A stretch of 64,000 nucleotides of DNA from assembly GCF_003285545.1 (NCBI RefSeq), contig NZ_QLNV01000008.1, positions 1 through 64,000 on the forward strand, given 5' to 3'. Positions within the stretch are counted from its first letter, which is position 1. Each line of letters starts with the position of its first letter. A program made the translations under genes and the position numbers. Below the pieces are notes generated by a model. The model saw only the letters and a list, made by a program, of their open reading frames with translations, was not told where the DNA came from and searched no databases. Below are positions 33,915-43,990 of this stretch, one piece after another. This DNA is from Sinomicrobium soli (lineage in GTDB: Bacteria; Bacteroidota; Bacteroidia; Flavobacteriales; Flavobacteriaceae).

Positions 33915-36900
33915 TCAAAACCCTTCTTTCACCTCCTTATTAACTGTCGACGGACTCGTTCCGAACTGTTTTTTAAAACAGGTAGAAAAGTAGTTAGGGT
34001 CGGAAAATCCGATTTTATAGGAGACGTCGTTAACGGGAAGGTTTTCCCTGACGATCAGTTCGTATGCGATGTTCAGTTTATATCTCCTGATATAAGACAT
34101 GGGAGTGAGGCCGGTTAGGGCCTTGGTTTTCCGGGTTAAGGTCGTTTTACTGCAATTCAGCTCTTCCGCCAGAACTTTAACCGAGATTTCCTGCATGCTC
34201 AGGTTGTTTTCTATAAACCCGTTAAGGGTTTCTATGAATTCCTTGTCATACGGGCTGATCGTGTTTTGTTCGTCGTCGAGCGTATCGAGGCCCTGGAATT
34301 TTTTGCGCAGTTTTTTCCTATTACTGATGATGGAATTGACCGTAGCGGTAAGAAACTCGAACTTAAAGGGTTTGGTAACATACGCATCCGCTCCGTGTTT
34401 CATTCCTTTTACCTGTTCGTCAAGCGAATTCTTTGAAGTAAGCAGAATGACCGGGATGTGTGATGTGGCCCGGGTATCCTTGATCTTGTCACATACGGTA
34501 TAGCCGTCCATTACCGGCATCTTGATATCGCTGATCACAAGATCAGGGTTTTTCCTGTAGGCCAGTTCAAACCCTTCCTTGCCGTTAAAGGCCGACAGTA
34601 CCTTAAAATGGGCAGACAGTTCCCGTACCAGGAAGGTATTCATGTCGGTATCATCCTCGATAACCAGTATGGCAGGCAGGTTGTTTCTGGTATTGGTCAC
34701 CGGGGTATTACTGTCGGTATATGACACAGAGCCTTCGGTGAGGTAGTTGTAATTGCCGTAACTCCGGGAAACGATCTCTTCCGGATTGAAGTCACTTTTT
34801 TTACAGGGGATATCCAGGTGAAATGCTGTTCCCTTTCCCGGCTCTGACGAAACCGACAGGCTTCCGCGGTGCGCATCTACCAGCCCTTTTACGATAGACA
34901 GCCCCAGTCCGGTGCCGTGCCTGTTCTCTGCATCTGACCTGGACTGGTACCGGTCGAACAGGTGTTCCAGTTCTTCTTCCGAAAGCCCTTCACCACTGTT
35001 AAAGACCGTAATTTTTAACGAGCTGTCAACATCGACAGTAAGTGTGACCTGCCCTCCTTCGGGGGTAAACTTTACGGCATTTGAAAGGAGGTTCCAAAGT
35101 ATACGTTTGAGCTTTTCCGTATCGATGTACACGGGCTTTTCGCTGTGCGACACTACGGAGAGATCAATACACTTCTGTTTGCACTTTTCGAGAAAGGAGC
35201 TGTAAATATCCTCGTTGAACCGCGTAAGGTCGGTTTTGGAGATGACGAGTTTAAGGTTGTGATCACTGTTGATCTTCCGGAAGTCCAGGAGGTCGATGAT
35301 CAGGTGGTACAGGCGGTCCGTATTTCGCTTTATAAGGTTCAGGTTTTCCCGGGTATTTCCGGAATTTGTCTCCTGTTCCATCAGTCTTTCCAGGGGGGCG
35401 GCGATCATGGTCAGCGGAGTTTTGAAATCGTGGGAGATGTTGGTGAAGAACTCCAGCTTTTTTTCGTTCAGGTCCTTCATGGCCTGGATCTTTATTTCCG
35501 ATATCTCCAGTTCCTTTTTAACCCTTGCCCTGTACATCAAAAAACGGTTAAGCACATAAATTCCCGATACGGCCAGGACGAAATAAGTGATGTAGGCCCA
35601 TGTACTTTGATACCACGGAGGCGTGATAATGATGGAGAGATTGGTAGGAGGAGAACTGCTCTTGTTGAATTTATCTACCGATTTCACCTGGAAAGTATAT
35701 TCCCCGGGGGCCATGTTGGTATATGCTATCTGCGGGATCTTGTCGAGTGTGGTCCAGCTTTCCTGCAGGCCGAGCATCCGGTATTGAAAGGTATGGTGTT
35801 TTGTCGGCGTTTCACTGTCGTTGAAAAAATGAATGGTGAATGAATTCCTTTTAAAAGGGAGTTTTAAACGGTCTGTAGTTTCGAGGGGCTGTGTTAAAAG
35901 GGAATCGCCGGCTTTTTTTATACTGGTGTTGCGAAAGGTTATATCGGAGATAAACACCCGGGAATGATCGGTGATCTCCGGCTTCTTCAGCGGGTCGAAT
36001 TCGATAAACCCCTTTACGGTTCCGAACAGTAGCTTTCCGTTTTGGAGCAAAGCGGAAGCAAAGGGGGAAAACTCATTGGCCGGTAACCCGAAGTTGCGGT
36101 CGTAGGTATCGATACCATTGTCCCTGTTCAGTCTGGACAAACCAGAAATACTCGATATCCAGAGATTTTGTTCTCCGTCTTTTTCTATCCTGAGCAGAAA
36201 ATTGGAACTGAGCCCGTTTTCATTGGTATAGGTCCGTATCGGTTTTCCCTCCCGGTTGATATGCACAAGGCCATGCCCCCTGGTGGCCAGCCACAGGGAA
36301 CCGTCAGGGTCAAAGCTAAAATCGTTCAGTTTGCTTTCCGGCCGGTAGAAACTGCGCAATACCCTGTCCTTGCTGTCGAGGTAGTAAATATCGCCGTTGT
36401 ATTCATAGGAATAAATACGGTTTTCGTATTGTCTTATTACCTGCGACTGGTAATTGAAGAGCGTATCTCCGGAAGCCCTGACTATGGGAATTTTTGAAAA
36501 ATCATGCGTTTTCAGGTCCAGTACCCCCAATCCCTTGTACATCGAATTTATGACAAGAGTATCAGGGGAAACCTGGTCTATGAAATTGATGTTCTGCCCG
36601 TTCATGATGCCTTTGGTAAAGGGGTAGAGGGTGGAAATGTGGTTTCCTTCCCCGGAGAACTGCCCCAGCCCCCCGTCGTAGGTGCCTATCCAGATATCGC
36701 CCGAGCCGGCTTCACCGATAGCCAGTATTTTCGATCCGTGCATCAACGTCATGCAATCGTTATAGCCTATTGCAAATTCTACCCGGTCCTGTCCCTTCAT
36801 TTTCAGGAATCCCATATTGGTACCCAGCCAGAGGTTCTGCTCCGAATCTTCATAGCAGGCCGTAGCATGGGTAGACAGGGGGAGCTTCCGGTCGAGTCCC

Positions 36901-37856
36901 TTGTCGCGGGTAATATTCTTAAAAAACGTTTCCCGGCTGCTCAGGTAAGCCAGTCCGGAATCGTAGGTGCCGGCCCAGAAATCCCCGTTGTTTAGCACAA
37001 GCAGATTATATATATTATTACTCTCGATAAACTCTTCATTGTTCGTATGACTGAACAGGTGGTTACCCAGGACAAAATCCCGGTTGAGTTCGAAAATCCC
37101 GTTTCCGTCGGTAGCGACCAGTACGGATGTTCCGTTCTCTTTGATATCCTTGATGGGATAGGTATTGGGAAGGTCTATTTCAGACAGTCCGTCCGGCCCG
37201 TAGCGGAATATCCTGCCACCGGGGGTGGCCGCGAGGACCTCGTTGCGGATAACTTCCAGGCAGTTTATCACCTGTCCCTGCAGGACCCTTCTGGTCTCGA
37301 CAAGCTTTCCCGGTTCCGGTTTGAAGATTCTCAGACCCAGCTGGTTTCCCAGTCCGAGGAAAAAGTGTTCCCCGTAATAGGCCATCTTTCTGAGGTTTCC
37401 CCTGAAATCAGTTTGAAAAGCGGTGGTCGTATAGTCGGGGTTCACCTTGTACAGGTGGCTGGGGGTAATGAAGTAAATGGCTCCGCCGTCAATCCCGATG
37501 ATATCCTTGACATTGCCCCCGAAAATGTTCCGGAAGGTACCCTTTACCCGGTCCAGTACATAGATGCCTTCACCCGAGCCGATCCATACCCGGTTTTTAT
37601 CATCTACCAGTATCTTGTTGATATCCTTGCCGTCAAGATCGTTGTAGTTCCTGAAATTTATTCCGTCATACCGGGTAATGCTGTTTTGGGTCCCTATCCA
37701 CAGGTAACCGTATTGGTCCTTTGCAATGGCCTTGACCTTGTTTTGGGGCAACCCATCCAGTTCCGACAGGGAGAATGAATTTTTTACGGATTGACCCCTG
37801 AGCGGCAGAAGGCCGTAAAAGAGAAAAAGAGAGCCTATGAGAAAAATTCGTTTCAT
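33915..37856 (-). CDS. hybrid two-component system regulator (HTCS)
   Basis: About 1313 residues form a one-protein signalling system. A signal peptide (MKRIFLIGSLFLF) leads, then a periplasmic two-component propeller of repeated WIGT/DGL-type blades (to about residue 640) and a Y_Y_Y domain. A membrane helix follows (YITYFVLAVSGIYVLNRF). The histidine kinase has the H-box NISHDFKTPLTMI and ATPase motifs NLLSNAVKFTPEGG and GTGLGLSIVKG. The receiver has EDD and the phosphoacceptor Asp in LVISDIKMPVMDG. It ends in an AraC-type HTH pair. Such proteins sense a freed oligosaccharide and switch on the linked locus, here the divergent SusC gene set. The start at 37856 gives the clean signal; 37886 is an upstream alternative. 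Confidence 0.95.
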   Translation of the reverse strand: MKRIFLIGSLFLFYGLLPLRGQSVKNSFSLSELDGLPQNKVKAIAKDQYGYLWIGTQNSITRYDGINFRNYNDLDGKDINKILVDDKNRVWIGSGEGIYVLDRVKGTFRNIFGGNVKDIIGIDGGAIYFITPSHLYKVNPDYTTTAFQTDFRGNLRKMAYYGEHFFLGLGNQLGLRIFKPEPGKLVETRRVLQGQVINCLEVIRNEVLAATPGGRIFRYGPDGLSEIDLPNTYPIKDIKENGTSVLVATDGNGIFELNRDFVLGNHLFSHTNNEEFIESNNIYNLLVLNNGDFWAGTYDSGLAYLSSRETFFKNITRDKGLDRKLPLSTHATACYEDSEQNLWLGTNMGFLKMKGQDRVEFAIGYNDCMTLMHGSKILAIGEAGSGDIWIGTYDGGLGQFSGEGNHISTLYPFTKGIMNGQNINFIDQVSPDTLVINSMYKGLGVLDLKTHDFSKIPIVRASGDTLFNYQSQVIRQYENRIYSYEYNGDIYYLDSKDRVLRSFYRPESKLNDFSFDPDGSLWLATRGHGLVHINREGKPIRTYTNENGLSSNFLLRIEKDGEQNLWISSISGLSRLNRDNGIDTYDRNFGLPANEFSPFASALLQNGKLLFGTVKGFIEFDPLKKPEITDHSRVFISDITFRNTSIKKAGDSLLTQPLETTDRLKLPFKRNSFTIHFFNDSETPTKHHTFQYRMLGLQESWTTLDKIPQIAYTNMAPGEYTFQVKSVDKFNKSSSPPTNLSIIITPPWYQSTWAYITYFVLAVSGIYVLNRFLMYRARVKKELEISEIKIQAMKDLNEKKLEFFTNISHDFKTPLTMIAAPLERLMEQETNSGNTRENLNLIKRNTDRLYHLIIDLLDFRKINSDHNLKLVISKTDLTRFNEDIYSSFLEKCKQKCIDLSVVSHSEKPVYIDTEKLKRILWNLLSNAVKFTPEGGQVTLTVDVDSSLKITVFNSGEGLSEEELEHLFDRYQSRSDAENRHGTGLGLSIVKGLVDAHRGSLSVSSEPGKGTAFHLDIPCKKSDFNPEEIVSRSYGNYNYLTEGSVSYTDSNTPVTNTRNNLPAILVIEDDTDMNTFLVRELSAHFKVLSAFNGKEGFELAYRKNPDLVISDIKMPVMDGYTVCDKIKDTRATSHIPVILLTSKNSLDEQVKGMKHGADAYVTKPFKFEFLTATVNSIISNRKKLRKKFQGLDTLDDEQNTISPYDKEFIETLNGFIENNLSMQEISVKVLAEELNCSKTTLTRKTKALTGLTPMSYIRRYKLNIAYELIVRENLPVNDVSYKIGFSDPNYFSTCFKKQFGTSPSTVNKEVKEGF

Positions 37857-37886
37857 AAAAACATCATTCATCCTGTCGTTTGACAT

Positions 37887-38196
37887 GATTCAGCTACTAT
37901 AGGATATTTAACATTTTTTTATTACAAAGACCCGGGGTAAACGCTGTTTATTTTGGGGATTTATTATTTATAACGCTTTTTATTTTTCATAATAAATAAA
38001 GTGTAATGCAAACATAGCGGATTTTATATTGTGATTGACGAGTAGCGCGAATATAGAGATTGATTGTCAAATTAACTTAAAAAATTGTAGATATAGATGT
38101 TTTTTTAAAGATTTTGGGGTCTATTTTAAAGGTTTTTTGCGCATCAAATAAGTTTCTTTGTCTGGTGATTAGCTAACGAACTAAACTTTAACATTT
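37887..38196. promoter_or_regulatory. divergent AT-rich control region of the utilization locus
   Basis: The 310 bases between the regulator and SusC contain no gene. The sequence is very AT-rich, with runs of T and A and repeated AATAAATA words, and probably holds both promoters and the binding site of the AraC-type domain. I could not pick out a single operator by eye. Confidence 0.5.
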
Positions 38197-41100
38197 ATGA
38201 GAATCCGGAATTGTTTATTTCATTTTCCAGTTTTACTGGCTTTTATGGTCTGTACGGGCTTATCGGGGCAGACCGTGATCAGTGGAAGCGTATTTTCTTC
38301 ACAGGACGGGGAACCTTTGCCCGGTGTCAATATTGTAATACAGGGAACCTCGGAAGGGACCGTGACCGATTTCGACGGTAAATACAGCCTCACTGTCCAT
38401 ACGGAAAATCCTGTATTGGTGTTCAGCTACGTGGGTTTTAAAAGCCAGAGTGTTGCCGCAGGGAACAAAACAGTGGTGGATGTCGGTATGGAAGAAGACC
38501 TCTCCGCACTGGATGAGGTTATAGTGGTGGGCTACGGTACCCAGAGGAGGAGAGATGTTACCGGGGCAATTTCTTCCATCAGTACAAAAGATGTGGAAGG
38601 CGTTCCCGTACGGAGCGTGGACCAGGTGCTGCAGGGCAGGGCTGCGGGAGTTTCTTTTGTACAGAGTTCGGGAATGCCCGGTGCCGGTGCTTCCATAAGG
38701 ATACGGGGAGGAAACTCCATCAACGGTAGTAACGAACCCCTTTATGTGATCGATGGTGTGCCCATTACGGTAAATATCGGTGATGCCGCTTCATTAAACC
38801 CGCTTAACAGCATTAACCCGAGCGATGTGGAATCTATTGAGATACTGAAAGATGCATCTGCCACCTCTATTTACGGTTCCCGGGGCGGGAACGGGGTAGT
38901 ATTGATTACCACCAAAAGAGGGAAATCGGGAAAAGGAAGAGTGAATGTAAATTATTATTCAGGTATCCAGAAAGAAACAAAAAGGTATAACCTGCTGAAT
39001 GCAAAGCAGTTTGAAACTTTGGCCAATGAAGCCAGTATTGCAGATGGCGGCCCCATACTGTACGACCCGGCACTCCACCCGGCAACTACCGACTGGCAGG
39101 ACGCCATGTTGCGCAATTTTGCCCCGGTACACGATGTGAATGTGTCTGCAAACGGCGGAAAGGAAGGGAGCACCTATATGGCATCGTTCGGGTATTTCAA
39201 GCAGGAAGGGATTATAAAAACTTCAGATCTCGAACGCTATTCGTTCCGCCTGAATATGGACCAGGTCATATCCGATAAGGTGAAAATAGGGAATAACCTG
39301 TCGGCCAGCTATGTGCAGACCAACAGGGCCAATAACGGTTCCCTGTTCTCCATGCTTACCCTGCCTCCCAATCTGCCGGTAAAACAGCCGGATGGCAGCT
39401 ATACACAGTTCAACAATCTCGGTATTGGCTTCAATAACCCCATAGCCCTGCTCAATGATTATAAAAACCTGACCAAGACTTTCAGGGCCATAGGCAACCT
39501 GTTTGTCAGTGTGGAGCTTATGGAAGGGTTGACGGTCAAGAGCAGCTGGGGGCTGGATTATATCAATAACAGGAACGATACGTACCTTCCGCAAACGGTA
39601 TATACCGGGGCATTGATAGGAGGGGACGGCTCCGTTTTTACGGGGAGGTCCATTACCTGGCTGAATGAGAATACCGCAAATTTCGTACGGTCTTTTCAGG
39701 ATCACAAAATAGATGTCCTTGTAGGTTTTACCCAGCAGAGTTCACGGTATGAATCCCTGGGAGCTTCGGCTACCGGTTTTTTAAACGACATCACCAATAC
39801 CAACTCTTTGGGACTGGGCGATCCCGAGGCGGCAGTACTTCCCTCGTCTTCTTCGTCGAACTGGGTGATCCACAGTTATATCGGAAGGGTGAATTACAAT
39901 TTCAGGGACCGCTACCTCCTGACATTGACCGGCAGGGTCGACGGGTCGTCGAGGTTCGGTTCGAATAACAGGTACGGTTTCTTTCCTTCTGCGGCCTTCT
40001 CCTGGAGAGCGATTGATGAAGCGTTTATAGAAAACCTCAATGTGTTCAGCGACATGAAAGTGAGAACCAGCTACGGGATCACCGGAAACCAGGAAGGGAT
40101 CGGGAATTACCCGGCGATCGACCTGTGGGGAGGGACCCAGTATGTGATCGGCGACCAGATCGTATCCGGGATTACCCCGTACCAGATGGGAAACAGGAAC
40201 CTTAAATGGGAACGTACGCAACAGCTGGACGTAGGCCTGGAACTCGGGTTTTTCAACAACGATCTCACGCTGGTCACCGACCTTTACTACAAAAAGACCA
40301 ACGATCTGCTGCTCAATGTCCAGGTGCCGGCCACTTCGGGTTTTACCGAAGGGACCAGGAATATCGGGTCGATAGAGAACCGGGGGGTGGAACTGACGGT
40401 CAATGCGACTCCTTTTCACGGCGAAAAACTGAACTGGAACAGTAGTTTTAACATTACCTTCAACAGGAATGAGATCCTCAACCTGGGCGGGGAAGAAGAG
40501 ATACTTCCTTCGTCTTCACCTACCATACTCCGCTTGGGTGAAAGCCTCGGTACCTTCTACGGGTATAAGTCGGAAGGGCTTTTTCAGAGCCTGGAAGAAG
40601 TGGTTTCTTCGGCTCAGCCTACGGCCCGGCCCGGAGATGTGCGATATGTAGATTACAATGGGGACGGGGTGATCAACGATAACGACCGGCAGATTATAGG
40701 TAATGCCCAGCCGAAATTTTTCGGGGGTTTTTCCAATACCCTGAGTTATAAAGGATGGGAGCTGACCTGCCTGCTGCAGTATTCCTACGGGAACGATCTC
40801 TATAACCTCAACCTGAGAACTCTCGAAAACCTTACCGGACTACAGAACCAGCGCACCACGGTAATGGACCGGTGGACTGCAGACAACAGGAATACGTATG
40901 TTCCCAGGGCCACGGCTACCAAACCCATGGATGTATCTTATGACCGTTATGTGGAAGATGGGTCCTATTTAAGGCTTAAGACTTTACAGCTGGGCTACAA
41001 TATCCCTTCCGGTATTATCGACCGGCTCGGGCTCAGCAATGCACGGATCTTCATCAATGCACAAAACCTGGTGACCTGGACCAACTACACCGGCCTCGAC

Positions 41101-41205
41101 CCGGAAGTCAGCAGGTATGGTTCCGACAATATCAACCAGGGCTTCGACTCCGGTGCATACCCTAATACGATGACTATCACTACCGGGGTTAATATCAATT
41201 TCTAA
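38197..41205 (+). CDS. SusC/RagA family TonB-linked outer membrane transporter
   Basis: This 1002-residue outer membrane protein has a signal peptide (MRIRNCLFHFPVLLAFMVCTGLSGQ). A carboxypeptidase-regulatory-like domain covers residues 25-105 (ISGSVFSSQDGEPLPGVNIV), followed by the SusC signature ALDEVIVVGYGTQRRRDVTGAI. The plug (VPVRSVDQVLQGRAAGVSFVQ to VLITTKRGKSGKGRV) precedes a 22-strand barrel ending in aromatic TTGVNINF. With SusD it takes up oligosaccharides using TonB energy. It is the first gene of the locus, and the SusD gene follows 13 bp later. Confidence 0.97.
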   Translation: MRIRNCLFHFPVLLAFMVCTGLSGQTVISGSVFSSQDGEPLPGVNIVIQGTSEGTVTDFDGKYSLTVHTENPVLVFSYVGFKSQSVAAGNKTVVDVGMEEDLSALDEVIVVGYGTQRRRDVTGAISSISTKDVEGVPVRSVDQVLQGRAAGVSFVQSSGMPGAGASIRIRGGNSINGSNEPLYVIDGVPITVNIGDAASLNPLNSINPSDVESIEILKDASATSIYGSRGGNGVVLITTKRGKSGKGRVNVNYYSGIQKETKRYNLLNAKQFETLANEASIADGGPILYDPALHPATTDWQDAMLRNFAPVHDVNVSANGGKEGSTYMASFGYFKQEGIIKTSDLERYSFRLNMDQVISDKVKIGNNLSASYVQTNRANNGSLFSMLTLPPNLPVKQPDGSYTQFNNLGIGFNNPIALLNDYKNLTKTFRAIGNLFVSVELMEGLTVKSSWGLDYINNRNDTYLPQTVYTGALIGGDGSVFTGRSITWLNENTANFVRSFQDHKIDVLVGFTQQSSRYESLGASATGFLNDITNTNSLGLGDPEAAVLPSSSSSNWVIHSYIGRVNYNFRDRYLLTLTGRVDGSSRFGSNNRYGFFPSAAFSWRAIDEAFIENLNVFSDMKVRTSYGITGNQEGIGNYPAIDLWGGTQYVIGDQIVSGITPYQMGNRNLKWERTQQLDVGLELGFFNNDLTLVTDLYYKKTNDLLLNVQVPATSGFTEGTRNIGSIENRGVELTVNATPFHGEKLNWNSSFNITFNRNEILNLGGEEEILPSSSPTILRLGESLGTFYGYKSEGLFQSLEEVVSSAQPTARPGDVRYVDYNGDGVINDNDRQIIGNAQPKFFGGFSNTLSYKGWELTCLLQYSYGNDLYNLNLRTLENLTGLQNQRTTVMDRWTADNRNTYVPRATATKPMDVSYDRYVEDGSYLRLKTLQLGYNIPSGIIDRLGLSNARIFINAQNLVTWTNYTGLDPEVSRYGSDNINQGFDSGAYPNTMTITTGVNINF

Positions 41206-41218
41206 TACCAAGAGAATT

Positions 41219-42676
41219 ATGAAAAAAATACTGTTTACCGTTCTTGTCATAGTCTTGTACGGTTGTTCCAAACTGGATATAGAACCGGATGGGGTAAATA
41301 CTTCCGACAACCTGTTTAAATCGGCCAAAGATGCCCAGGCCACGGTAAATGCCATATATGCGGCCCTGCAGACCCACGATGTGTACAACCAGTTCATGGA
41401 AGTAGTCCAGTCGCAGGGAACCGATGATGCCGAATGGGGATACGGGCGCAATACCAGCAACGGGGATAAACTGCAGATGGATAAATTCCAGTTCGACGCT
41501 TCCTCCGGCCTGGTCTACCGATTCTGGGAAAACCATTACAAGAATATCAACCGGGCCAATATAGTCATTAAGAACATTCCCGGAATGGAGCTCGATGAGG
41601 AGGTTAAAAACCGCTTTCTGGGGGAAGCCCGTTTTCTCCGTGCCCTGATGTATTTCAACATGGTAAGGCTGTTCGGAAAAGTTCCCCTGCTCACTTCGCC
41701 TACCGAGGTGCTTGAAAACCTGGATGTGGCAAGGTCGGAAGTCGAAGAGGTCTACGACCAGATAGAAGCCGATCTGCAGTTCGGAAAAGAACACCTGCCT
41801 TCCCAGTACAGCCCTTCCGACTACGGGAGGCCTACCCGGGGAGCAGCAATGTCCCTGCTCGCAAAAGTATACCTGACCCGGAAAGATTATCAGAAAGCAG
41901 CGGCGGAGGCCCGGAGCGTTATGGACCTTAAAATATACAGCCTGTGGCCTGAGTATGAAGAGGTGTTCGACATTGCCAATGAGAATACCGGGGAGTCTAT
42001 TTTTGAGATACAGTTTACCAATACCCAGGGAACGAGTTCTACCGTGAGTTCATCCTACCAGGGGTTTTTCAAACCTCCTTCCAGTGTCTTGCCTCCCGGT
42101 CCGGAAGGCTTTGCCGGGTACGGGGATAATCCCGTTACCGAAAACCATTACCTGTCTTATGCTCCGGGAGATAAAAGAAGGGAAGTTAACGTATTGTACA
42201 TCCCCACGGCACCTTCCTCAATTCAGTATCCCTACTACGTGAATAAATACCACGACCCCAATGCCATCACGGTGGAAGATGGCGGGAATAACTACTACAT
42301 CCTGCGATATGCCGATATCCTCCTGATGTATGCCGAAGCAGAGAATGAACTGAGTGCGGGAAGTCCGCAGGCCTATGAAGCATTTAACCAGGTAAGGCGG
42401 CGGGCCTTCGGTTACCCGGTACAGGCACCGTCTCCGGCCGATCTGACGACAGGGCTGAGCCAGGAACAGTTCAGGGATAGCATCATGCTGGAACGGAGAC
42501 ATGAATTTGCCTTTGAAGGACAAAGGCGTTTTGACCTGCTCAGGTGGGGAAAACTGCTGGAAGCCATGAATGCCCAGGACCCTACCATAGATATACAGGA
42601 CAGGTATGTATTATTTCCTATCCCGACAGATGAACTTCTGCTCAACGACCTGCTCGACCAGAACGAAGGGTACTAA
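41219..42676 (+). CDS. RagB/SusD family surface glycan-binding lipoprotein
   Basis: A 485-residue lipoprotein with signal and lipobox VLYGC (Cys16) followed by SKLDIEP. TPR-like helical repeats form the scaffold (ARFLRALMYFNMVRLFGKVPLL; RGAAMSLLAKVYLTRKDYQKAAAEA). The C-terminal RagB block is EAYEAFNQVRRRA and FAFEGQRRFDLLRWGK, close to the usual SusD end. It caps the SusC transporter and binds the substrate glycan outside the cell. Translation is probably linked to SusC. Confidence 0.97.
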   Translation: MKKILFTVLVIVLYGCSKLDIEPDGVNTSDNLFKSAKDAQATVNAIYAALQTHDVYNQFMEVVQSQGTDDAEWGYGRNTSNGDKLQMDKFQFDASSGLVYRFWENHYKNINRANIVIKNIPGMELDEEVKNRFLGEARFLRALMYFNMVRLFGKVPLLTSPTEVLENLDVARSEVEEVYDQIEADLQFGKEHLPSQYSPSDYGRPTRGAAMSLLAKVYLTRKDYQKAAAEARSVMDLKIYSLWPEYEEVFDIANENTGESIFEIQFTNTQGTSSTVSSSYQGFFKPPSSVLPPGPEGFAGYGDNPVTENHYLSYAPGDKRREVNVLYIPTAPSSIQYPYYVNKYHDPNAITVEDGGNNYYILRYADILLMYAEAENELSAGSPQAYEAFNQVRRRAFGYPVQAPSPADLTTGLSQEQFRDSIMLERRHEFAFEGQRRFDLLRWGKLLEAMNAQDPTIDIQDRYVLFPIPTDELLLNDLLDQNEGY

Positions 42677-42705
42677 TATTCACAAACCGACTAAAACGAA
42701 TTCAA

Positions 42706-43941
42706 ATGATGAATATCAAAACAATAAGATCTGCTTATCCGCTGCTGCTGTTACTTACGGTGTTGATGCAGCTTGCGTGCGACGACAAGGAGTCGCTGAG
42801 CCAGATAGGGGACCCGGAATTTTATGTGCGGTTGCCGGATTCGCTACCGTCTACGGCCTATCCGGACAACCCGCTGGAGATCAGTGCGGAAGTGTTTTCC
42901 GAAACCGGCTTGTCCAAAGTGGAGACCCGGATGGATTTTCAGGCTGTGGAAAACAGTGAACAGCTTGCCTTTGACAATGAATATGAAGGCATTTACAATT
43001 TTACCTTTGTTCCGGGAAGGGAAGACCTCGGCAAGCAGCTGGAGTTTGTGATCGTTGCCTATAACAAGGCCGGGCATACCTATGCTGCTCCCTATTCCGT
43101 TTCTGTGGTGGCCGAACCGGTCATCATCGCTATCAACCTTCCCGAAAACCTTCCCGACTCCCTGGAAGTAGGGGAAATGCTTGAATTTGATGCCGTTATT
43201 AATTCCGGAGACGAACTGGCAAAAGTAGAAACTTTCACCGGAGATATGGTGCTGGAAGACCTTAGCGTAGAAGATTTTGAAAACCCTTTCCATATCGCCT
43301 ATCCCTTCAGTTACGAATTCCTGGAAGAAGATGCCGGCGAAGACATGACCTTTACCATCAGGGTCACCGATGTGGAGCAGAAAGTCCGTGAAGCCCTGTT
43401 TACCGTATCCGTAACCGGGTTGCGGGTACCCAAACCGGTGATATCGTATGAGGATGTTCACCTGGGAATGCAGTCCAGTACGGCCTACGGTCCTTTTGCC
43501 AATTTACCTGACAATGAAATATACGCGGTCCCGGATGCGAAAGTGAATAGCGCTTCCATAGATCTCGGGGTATTCAGGAGTAGTTCATCGGGGATAAACA
43601 TTTTTTCACCTTCCTATGAAAATGCCGCCACTTTTATCTACAACACCACCAACTGGGGAGGGGACAACCTCGCTTCCTGGACCGTACGCAATGCTACCGA
43701 AATAAGGAAAATAGCCCCTGGATTGCTTACGGAAGAAGCATTTGAAAGTATGGCGGATGACGAACTGATGATTAGCGTATTCGAGGCGAGCGGTCCTTCG
43801 GCAGAAGCGGTTACCGGGGTGTCTTCCGGTGATATTTTAGGATTCAGGACATCGGAAGGAAAATACGGGCTGATCCTGGTAAAAGATCTCGTGGCACAAC
43901 CGTCAGGGTCCATGACCTTCGATTATAAGATACAGCAATAA
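42706..43941 (+). CDS. predicted surface glycan-binding lipoprotein (SGBP-like)
   Basis: This 411-residue lipoprotein has a signal ending in lipobox MQLAC (Cys25) and then DDKES, an acidic surface-export-like tail. Two or three repeated beta-sandwich modules follow (about residues 35-130 and 135-240; both open with P-E-LP or LPDSLPS). A C-terminal 160-residue domain with Trp/Tyr-rich loops (NWGGDNLASWTV) follows. There is no catalytic motif. Its position straight after SusD is the SusE/F slot, so glycan capture on the cell surface is likely. I do not recognise a named family for the whole protein. Confidence 0.7.
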   Translation: MMNIKTIRSAYPLLLLLTVLMQLACDDKESLSQIGDPEFYVRLPDSLPSTAYPDNPLEISAEVFSETGLSKVETRMDFQAVENSEQLAFDNEYEGIYNFTFVPGREDLGKQLEFVIVAYNKAGHTYAAPYSVSVVAEPVIIAINLPENLPDSLEVGEMLEFDAVINSGDELAKVETFTGDMVLEDLSVEDFENPFHIAYPFSYEFLEEDAGEDMTFTIRVTDVEQKVREALFTVSVTGLRVPKPVISYEDVHLGMQSSTAYGPFANLPDNEIYAVPDAKVNSASIDLGVFRSSSSGINIFSPSYENAATFIYNTTNWGGDNLASWTVRNATEIRKIAPGLLTEEAFESMADDELMISVFEASGPSAEAVTGVSSGDILGFRTSEGKYGLILVKDLVAQPSGSMTFDYKIQQ

Positions 43942-43990
43942 TGGTATGATGACATGGAAAGACCATTTATTAACTCGTAACCCGAATAGT